From contig JANUWF010001824.1 of the NCBI GenBank assembly GCA_026120185.1, positions 744,001 to 808,000 of the forward strand: a stretch of DNA of 64,000 nucleotides, read 5' to 3'. Source of the stretch: Voacanga thouarsii. Lineage: Eukaryota > Streptophyta > Magnoliopsida > Gentianales > Apocynaceae. Positions 57,159-64,000 of the stretch are shown piece after piece (position 1 is the first letter of the stretch; every line of letters starts with the position of its first letter). Both the position numbers and the translations under genes were made by a program. A model generated the notes under the pieces. The model searched no databases. It worked only from the letters and a program-made list of their open reading frames with translations, and was not told the origin of the DNA.

Positions 57159-57510
57159 TAGGGATGACAATTGTGTCAAGACGGGTCAGAAACTAAAAAT
57201 TCCAACATCATCCTTGCCTTTTCAAATCTCAACCTATCTCCGATCTATTCCTGCAATGGGGAGATAGTGAGGATGCATGACCCCAGCCTATTGGGGACAA
57301 AATTATCCCTACCCTTGACTTATCTCTAAGTGGAGAAGTGAGGGTCAGTAGGCCAAGAAGGAAAAATTTTCCCATGAAACTTAAAAAAACTTAAATAAGA
57401 GAAAAAAAATACTATACTAAAAATTCATGATTTTAGAATCTAAAAATTAAAAATAAAATAATAAAATCCTAATATACAATTCCAAACAAAAATAAAATAA
57501 ATCAAAATAC
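57159..57510. mobile_element. hAT-like non-autonomous element (TAGGGATG family), decayed
   Basis: Starts TAGGGATGACAATTG and shares GGGGACAAAATTATCCC and ATGACCCCAGCC-type stretches with the better preserved member at 63249. The GC-rich ends have decayed; the right end is not seen and may lie beyond the AAT microsatellite. No ORF. Confidence 0.45.
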
Positions 57511-57522
57511 AACATCTATAAT

Positions 57523-57606
<84 letters not shown>
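57523..57606. repeat. (AAT)n microsatellite
   Basis: About 28 AAT units, inside or next to the hAT-like element. Confidence 0.95.
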
Positions 57607-57607
<1 letters not shown>

Positions 57608-58163
57608 TAACAAATTATAGATATAGAGTACAATTTCAAAAAAATAAAAATAAATATCTCAATAGAATTTCCATTCACTTAAGACTGAACATGACTTGCA
57701 TATAAAAAATCAAATACCACTACAAGAAAAAAAAAAGTTTTTGCAACCAGATTATTTATGTCAGATGAATGTTGGTTGCAAACGAACACTCAATTATATC
57801 GAAATAAATATCCATTGCAAATATCATGTACCTTTAATATCATGCAATGAAAATTAATGAATTGCAACTGAAGTATGTGGTTGCATGAACCATCTTTATT
57901 TACGACCAAAATGATAACATTTTGCAATTAAAAAAATGGTGGTAATTATAATTTGAATATTGATATTTATTTTATAATTTAATTTAAAGTAGTTTTAAAA
58001 ACAATCTTAAGTGAATTTAAAATAAATTTAAAATTAATAATATTTATTAACACTATGATTTATAAGTAAATATTAATTAAGTCTTGTAATTATCCATTTA
58101 TTTGTGGGAAAAAAAAGAGTACAAAAAGAATATGTATTAAAAGGGTTTCAAAGAAAATTTTGC

Positions 58164-58500
58164 CACTACAGGAAAAGATGGTTTCCGCTACTATTCTTTT
58201 ACGGGGGATAGATTTTAGTAGTAAATAAATTATTATTTCCAATGAAAAAAATTTTGTTGCAAATAATTAAGTATTTGCAACGAAAATTTAGCATTTTTAA
58301 CAAAAATAAATGATTGGAAATAAGTCTATTATTTTCGATGTAATATTTCCTAATTTGGTCACAATTATATTTGTCCTAATAAAAACTTATCTTTCCAACA
58401 AAAAATGTTGGTTAGAAATAATTTTATTATTTTTGACAAAACATTGTATCTTTTACGATGACTGATTTAGTTGCAATCAATTTTTCAAGTTAAATTATAT
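58164..58500 (+). mobile_element. Second CACTA-type terminus
   Basis: CACTACAGGAAAAGATGG followed by repeated TTGCAACGAAAATT and TATTTCCAA-type motifs. No matching inverted end found nearby. Either a nested, truncated element or a variant subterminal repeat of the enclosing one. Confidence 0.4.
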
Positions 58501-59229
58501 ATAATGTTATTTTTTTATTTTTTCTGTTAAATTTACTTTTTTTTTTTTAAGGATGGTGGTTTTTCTCACTCACTAATTGTGAATTGGCTTTTTTTAGAAA
58601 GTAATTGTGAAATGTTAAAAAAATTAAAGTATTGTTTTGGGGGAAAATAGAAAAAGTCGGTGGAAATAAAGACCCCCGTGTTGCAACAACTTTTAAAAAA
58701 AAATGGAAAAATGTTATTAAAAAAAGGGAAAAGAAAAACTCTAGAATCAATAATTCGTTATCCTTGGTTCGGTCCCAACTGTGGTTTGGCCCAAAAAATG
58801 GCATCTCGAGTTTCTTATAGCGTTGCTTCTTCAGGCAAATGGAAATCCAAGTGCCATCTCCATCTCAGGGTTTCTTCTTAGCTCAGGTCTGGTTGGTGGT
58901 GCTTATTGCTAGCACCCTCAACCACGGGGGTATGGTTGGTTGGTTGGTGGCACCATCTTTCTGCCTTATCGAATTTTCCTTTCCCTCGCACCCAAAACAC
59001 CTATTTCCTCCAAGCGCGAAAATTACACGATATGGAATCCTAAATACAATCCTAAAATGCTCTAATATTTCTATATGAAATTGTCTACTAAACGCTGTTG
59101 CGAGCTACTGCAATCCTCGAATGACAAGTATGTTCTTTTTCTTCTTTTTTTTCATAGGGTTGTGTCTTGAAATCCATTGTGGGACTACATCAATTTGTAC
59201 TCATTTTCTAATTCTTTTATCTCTATTAA
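58501..59229 (+). other. Upstream part of the PPR fragment, no clear gene
   Basis: GC content rises here relative to neighbours. An ATG at 58799 starts ASRVSYSVASSGKWKSKCH in one frame; overlapping frames are also open for 60-80 codons. May be the 5' untranslated or flanking region carried along with the PPR gene; I recognise no domain. Confidence 0.35.
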
Positions 59230-60025
59230 TTAATTGATTCTTTTTTTATTTGGGTGGGAGGGAGGAGGTCAAAGTGTTCATTTATCTCTAATGCTAAAAT
59301 GCTCGTTACATTCAACCCATTTGACATACTCAAGAACCTGGCAAAATCAAGAAATTCTAGTATAACAGAAACTGAAATTATACACTGCCATTTACTAAGG
59401 ACTAATAGGTTTAGCTTCAGTACTTTTACATCTAATACTCTACTCGATTTTTACATTAAATGTGGTAGTATTGATTATGCATTTAACTTATTTGAAAAAA
59501 TTCCAAAGCCAAATATAATTCCTTGGAATTTGACAATTTGGGGTTGTAATAAGAATTTTCTTTTGAGGAATCCTAGAGATTCTTTTGTATGATGCATTAT
59601 GTGAGTTTGGATGGTAATCAATATACTTATGGGGTTGTGCTTTCTGCTTGTAGAGCTTTGGAATGTCTATTGTGGGGGAAGCAGGTTTATGGGTTTGTGA
59701 TGAAAACGGTTTCTTTTCGAATGGTTATGCGAGGACTTGAATGATAGATTTGTTTTCTGGTAGTATTAGGTTCAAAAATGCTTTGAGGGTGTTCTATAAT
59801 GTATTCTATGAGAATGTGGTATGTTAAAACTAAGCTGGTCTTTGATGTGTTTGTCTATAGTTCTCTTTTCATAATGTACTCCAAGTGTAATAGTTTGGAG
59901 GAATTTTATGTAGCCTTCAATATTCTTGAAAGGCAAAGATACTATTTCATGGCCCTCTATGATTACAGGCTTTGTTAGTAATGGAAGTGAAGCTAATGCA
60001 ACTGATTGCTTTAAAAATAAAAAAA
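59230..60025 (+). pseudogene. Pentatricopeptide-repeat (PPR) protein gene fragment, internally deleted
   Basis: PPR proteins are helical-repeat RNA-binding proteins, usually in plastids or mitochondria. ORF 59254-59592 (112 aa; a second Met at 59296) holds FNPFDILKNLAKSRNSS, HCHLLRTNRF and the PPR-like NTLLDFYIKCGSIDYAFNLF (about residue 65). After a frameshift near 59580 follow GNQYTYGVVLSACRALECL and GKQVYGFVMKTVSF. Then a stop near 59742 and decayed RFKNALRVF and NVVC sequence. At about 59835 the reading jumps to a later repeat (YSSLFIMYSKCNSLEEFY, about 59857-59910), ending KDTIS...SMITGFVSNGSEANAT across a frame change. So middle repeats are deleted and the C-terminus is absent. From memory the order resembles Arabidopsis OTP87 (At1g74600); this needs a search. 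Confidence 0.75.
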
Positions 60026-62064
60026 AATAAAAAAAGCATCTTCAAGAATGTAAATCTAGGAAAGAACCTGTAGTTTCTATGCTTAGTTATTTATTCTTTT
60101 TCTTTTTCATGAATAAGGCTTATATTTCCTCCTCTCCTAGCCTCTATCCTCCTTTTTTTGGAATGGTTGGCCTCATTTCATTTTGTACTAAATGTGCTTG
60201 GTTGCATACATTTGTACTTGTAGAGACAACATGAATCCTGGGTTTGTTTTTTCCTCTTTGGGATGCTAGAAGTCATTTTGTGCTAAATGATGCAAGTGTC
60301 TTATGGTGTTCGTTCTTGTGACAGATTAAGAAGTCAATTCTTGCAGCTGATGTGGAAATTTCTAAGATCTCAATTGGATAATCAAATGGAAATCCTTTGC
60401 TGCTGAGGCTTGTTCTGTAGTCCTTTTTTAGTTTAAATCTTTTTCTTTGTTCTATACTTCTTTTTTTTTTTTAAATTAATCTTTTGCTCTTAGTTTTCTG
60501 CATAGTCCAGCTATTTCTTAGTTTTCTGCTTAGTTTGCGCACACTTAAAGGAAATTGGTTGTGAGCTTTATTTATCCTATTTTCTTAGTTTTCTATTTGT
60601 TTTATATTTTCCTCACAACCTTGCTCTTTATTTTCCTCCCCTTGTATGGAAAGATCCAAGGGGATTAGTTTCTTATATTGTTTTCCAGTCTTAACCAAAA
60701 TGAAGCTTCTCAATAGTTACCGCCCTATACAATCTTGATCACAATGTGTTGACAAAAGGGAGAAATAATACTTTTTCTACTTGCTTAACTATTGTTTGGG
60801 TTAATTTATAGTACGTATAGTTGATGCTTGTTTTTATATACTCCCTTAGTGCATCTATTATACCATACCGGTACTTTTGTTATCAAATTTACCTAAATGG
60901 AAGAAAACTTGACATATTCAGCTAATCAATCTCTTTCAGAAAATGAAAAGAATCATACTGTTCATTTTGGTCTCTCCTCTAATTTATCCATAACCCAGAT
61001 ACGGTTGTTAGAATATCATGTCATTCTTTTCCACTTGTTGCATCTCTTCTTTCTCGATTCAATTTTTTTCTTGCTATCAGAACCATCTTTAGCACCTTCC
61101 CATCCTTTCACTTGGGGGAAAGCTGAGAAGTAGATGGAAAGATGCTGCAGATGATCATCACTTACTGCTGATGTAAATGTCCATATATATAATTATCCCT
61201 AATATTGCATGAGACTGAAAAACTGATCATCCAAAACCTAGAACATCCATATGCAAAACTAGCCCAGGGAGCATAAAATGTGAAAATACACTAGCTACAT
61301 TTAGCATGGTGAAGGAAAAAGAGGAACTCATTATGTGCATGTATGAATGATGTTTCAGTTGTGGAGTTGCATATAAGCCAATAAGTTTAGTTAAGTTGCT
61401 TCTGAATTATATCGGGGAGAGCAAAGACCACATACAACATGTATATGTCCAAGATTATATAGCATTAATATATATGTTTTCTTAAGATTTGTTTGATGAC
61501 AATGAAGTCTATCGATTGGTAATTTTTCAGGCTGGTCACAATTTTACTACATCTACACTAGGTTAAGCTTATTTAAGTATTTTATTTAGTCAAATTATTT
61601 CAACTACATTTATTTCTTTGAATTTTGTAAAACTATCAATATTTGTCAATAAAATTATTTCATTATTTTGAGTATTCACCATTTGATTTGTTTTGATTTG
61701 CAGGGGTATTAAAATATGAATAGTAATGATTTGAAAAAATTCATCCACTTTGAAGATGCGAAGAGATGTTTCTGATTGAGAATTAGTTGAACATTTTGTA
61801 ATAAAATATTAGTTTACTTGTTTTTTATATGGATATTTAAATTATATATTTTTTGAATATTTAAATTATGTTTCATATTTTATACTCTCTAAAATTTGAA
61901 AAATGTAATTGGGCAGCTTTAAAAGTATTTAAAAATACAAGAAAACAAAAAAGGTAAAAAATATATAGAGAAATTGTTTACCAAAAAATGTCACAGTACT
62001 AATCATATGTTGTAAATTTGAGAAATATTTTATATATAAAAAAAAGTGATGCTAAATTCTAGGA
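60026..62064 (+). other. No gene recognised; possible exon-like fragments
   Basis: T-rich, intron-like sequence. One stretch (about 60325-60380) reads IKKSILAADVEISKISIG after TTCTTGTGACAG, resembling a 3' splice site and a short exon, but it has no partner. The ORF 60897-61133 has no recognisable domain. 61500-61760 has TTTTTCAG and TTGCAGG acceptor-like sites. Could be the 3' part of a captured gene. Confidence 0.35.
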
Positions 62065-62520
62065 CACTACGGAAAAATTAATGTTGTGAAAAAGGGACGC
62101 AATCATACTTATACGTCCTTACTTAAGGATACTTTTCTGGGATGTTATAGATTATTTCATCACTAAGAAAGGGACAAAATCATAATTATGTGTTGTCATT
62201 TTAAGGACATTTATGTAAAAAAAGTGCTATCAAATTTGGGATGCTACACAATTATAGTGTAGCAAAAAAAAAAAAAAGGGACTCAAGTGTATTCTTTTGT
62301 TGGTAATTTGGACACACTTATACAAAACGTGTTGTAAAAAAAAATATAATAAATATTAGTAAATTAGGCGACACTAGAAAATATAAGTGTCGTAAAATTA
62401 GGTACATTTATATAATAAGCATAAAAAATTACGTATCATAAAATTTTAGAATGCATAAAAGTAGGGACATATTTAAAAGTGATGGGAATTAATTAAATAT
62501 TTATTTTAAAATACAATTTA
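62065..62520 (+). mobile_element. Third CACTA-type start
   Basis: CACTACGGAAAAATTAATG, then repeated short motifs (GTTGTGAAAAAGGGACGCAATC, AAAGGGACAAAATC, GTAGCAAAAAA, GTGTTGTAAAAAA, AGTGTCGTAAAATT), a subterminal-repeat array. No partner end found. Confidence 0.4.
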
Positions 62521-62873
62521 ATTATAATATACAATATTTACAAAGTGCAATATTTGTATTTACGATGAACAAAATCTGTTAAAAAAAAGTGTATTTGCAA
62601 TAGCCATGTAACAAAAAAAGAACAGTTGCGTTTAGTTTGGATAGATTTGAGGTTTTTTGCAGCAAAAAAAAAAAAAAAAAATTTGTAAAATGAGGCGTTT
62701 TCCATGAAAAATATATCATTGCGACAGTGTTTATGGTTGCAAATGCAATTACAAACCCCCTTAAATAGAAATGAGCATTTTTCCATTGCAATTGATCATT
62801 TACGATCAAATCGATCATTTTTCTCACGAAATTCAATGGTTGTATAAATTTATTTTTTTTTTTGGTAGTATAC

Positions 62874-63098
62874 GAAGCTTATTTGGTTTTATATAATCAA
62901 ATATTTCTTATATTTTACGGTAAAAAATATAAAATAATTTAATAATAACTCAAATTAATCCTTAAATATACTACCTATCTTTCCAACTAAATGTTATTAT
63001 ATATCTTTTAGAAAATTTTAGAAATATTTGACTATTTACTATATTTTAAATTATGAGAGTATATTCTTAAGATATTTAAATAATTAATTCTTTATAAA

Positions 63099-63149
<51 letters not shown>

Positions 63150-63248
63150 GATATAAATTAAAAAACAAAAAACTACAGGAGAGACAAGGGACAATACAAT
63201 TTCTGTTCTAAGCCACCTCCCTGACGGGCCGAGGGACACGATCTGATC
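62874..63248. other. AT-rich spacer, no gene
   Basis: No ORF or motif of note. Contains a (TG)n/(TA)n microsatellite at about 63100-63147. Confidence 0.6.
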
Positions 63249-63834
63249 TAGGGATGGTAATGGGGCTAGGCCGGGCTAGGGACTAGAAATCATGGCCCCA
63301 CCCCCGCATATGCCCCCATATCCCCATCCCCAGCCTGTCCCTGCTACGGGAAAAGGCAAGGATCCCCGCCCCTGTCCCGCCGGGGACAAAACAATCCCGG
63401 TCTCGGCCCAACAAGGAAGCGGGGGCCCGTTTGGGTCCGGAAATAATTATAAAGATTAAAAAAAAATTTACCTCTAATATATTTTTATTCAAAATTTTTT
63501 AATCATATAAAAAACTTCTATGGTGGTTTCCAATAATTCATGTATTTATCATATCACTAGATTAGTAAGAGTAAAATTAATAATTGATAATTTATAATTT
63601 TTTTCTTTTTTTATTTTTCCTTTTATTTTCTATTTTATTTTATTTTATATACATATATAATCTATCTTTACATACATATATAATCATATATAACATATAT
63701 ATAATCTACCTATAATTTATATAGTATGTGTGTATGTATATATATATTAGTATATTTACACACACACACACACATATATATGTGTATATATATATAATCT
63801 ATAAAATATATATACATATACAACACACACACAC

Positions 63835-63878
<44 letters not shown>

Positions 63879-64000
63879 AAGCGGGCTGGGCTGAGGCGGA
63901 TATCATGCGATCTCCGCCCCCAGTTGGCGAGCCGAGGAATAAAGCTCGCCCCGACCCGTCCCCACTTAAATCGGGGAATCCCCGGTCCAACCGGGCGGGC
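63249..64000. mobile_element. hAT-like non-autonomous element (TAGGGATG family), runs off the window
   Basis: Starts TAGGGATGGTAATGGGG followed by GC-rich CCGGGCTAGG and CCCCGCCCCTGTCCCGCCGGGG. After an AT microsatellite interior (about 63600-63874) comes a second GC-rich arm (63876-64000) with GCGGGCTGGGCTGAGGCGG, CGAGCCGAGG and CGGGGAATCCCCGG, roughly complementary to the first. The terminus lies beyond 64000. Related to 57159-57510. ORFs 63283-63492 and 63799-63990 (both minus) are GC-rich artefacts. Confidence 0.55.

Larger units (their letters stand above)
57718..62870. mobile_element. CACTA-type transposon enclosing a PPR pseudogene
   Basis: The left end CACTACAAGAAAAAAAAAAG continues to TTTTTGCAACCAG. 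The right end reads GGTAGTA (62864-62870) preceded by a T-run and ATGGTTGTATAAATTTA, the inverse arrangement. TAC flanks both ends (57715-57717, 62871-62873), the 3-bp duplication expected for CACTA. Both subterminal regions carry TTGCAACC/GGTTGCAA and ATTGCAA motifs. No transposase recognised. Inside: a broken PPR gene (59230-60025) and two more CACTAC-type starts (58164, 62065) that lack a visible partner. The last base of the right end is A instead of G, so the right terminus is slightly decayed. Confidence 0.65.

Noticed and set aside
58632..59078. Three overlapping ORFs upstream of the PPR fragment
   Set aside because: Overlapping in different frames, none with a domain; more likely flanking or 5' untranslated sequence.
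60897..61133. 78-aa ORF downstream of the PPR fragment
   Set aside because: Low-complexity hydrophobic C-terminus, no domain, no splice-consistent neighbours.
63283..63492. GC-rich minus-strand ORF with Gly/Arg-rich peptide
   Set aside because: Product of the GC-rich arm of the hAT-like element.

Overview
The window looks like repeat-dense nuclear DNA of a flowering plant. It is AT-rich and full of Ty1/copia and Ty3/gypsy LTR retrotransposons, CACTA (En/Spm) DNA transposons and hAT-like short elements. I see no intact host gene. The only host-type coding sequence is a broken pentatricopeptide-repeat (PPR) gene near the right end. There is no bacterial signal (operons, Shine-Dalgarno sites, CRISPR) and no rRNA gene. 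Family names are assigned from motifs and from recalled domain consensus, not from a database search.

Left block (1-32750): a minus-strand Athila-type gypsy element (12354-32750, distal end outside the window) is the scaffold. A CACTA transposon (16690-22263) sits inside its reverse transcriptase. A second, pol-less Athila relative (24245-29724) sits inside its 5' LTR, which is also interrupted by an inverted-repeat copia LTR (30404-32313). Its 3' LTR is cut at 12353 by another gypsy LTR (12353 leftwards to 208, minus strand). That LTR contains a gag-only gypsy element (1345-10393), whose own 5' LTR carries a 4.3-kb solo LTR (1906-6224). Inside the gag-only element, a 248-bp exact duplication brackets a near-identical copy of 12244-13206, a segment spanning a junction found at this locus.

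Middle block (32751-57062): a minus-strand remnant of a gag related to the gag-only element is split by a 3.75-kb non-autonomous CACTA built from degenerate CGTCGC / GCGACGG repeats (33372-37123). A hAT-like element and low-complexity DNA follow. A further CACTA-like element is then split twice: by a copia element with 1.8-kb LTRs and a perfect 5-bp target duplication (39612-48497), and by a plus-strand Athila relative (48543-56972) with gag and a PF20167-like ORF but no pol.

Right block (57063-64000): two members of a GC-rich hAT-like family (57159 and 63249) flank a CACTA-type element (57718-62870, target duplication TAC) that encloses the PPR pseudogene.

Almost every transposon ORF is broken by stops, frameshifts or lost catalytic residues, so the locus reads as an old nested heterochromatic stack. 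The nesting gives a relative order of insertions. The templated duplication at 8115-9570 is the youngest-looking event.
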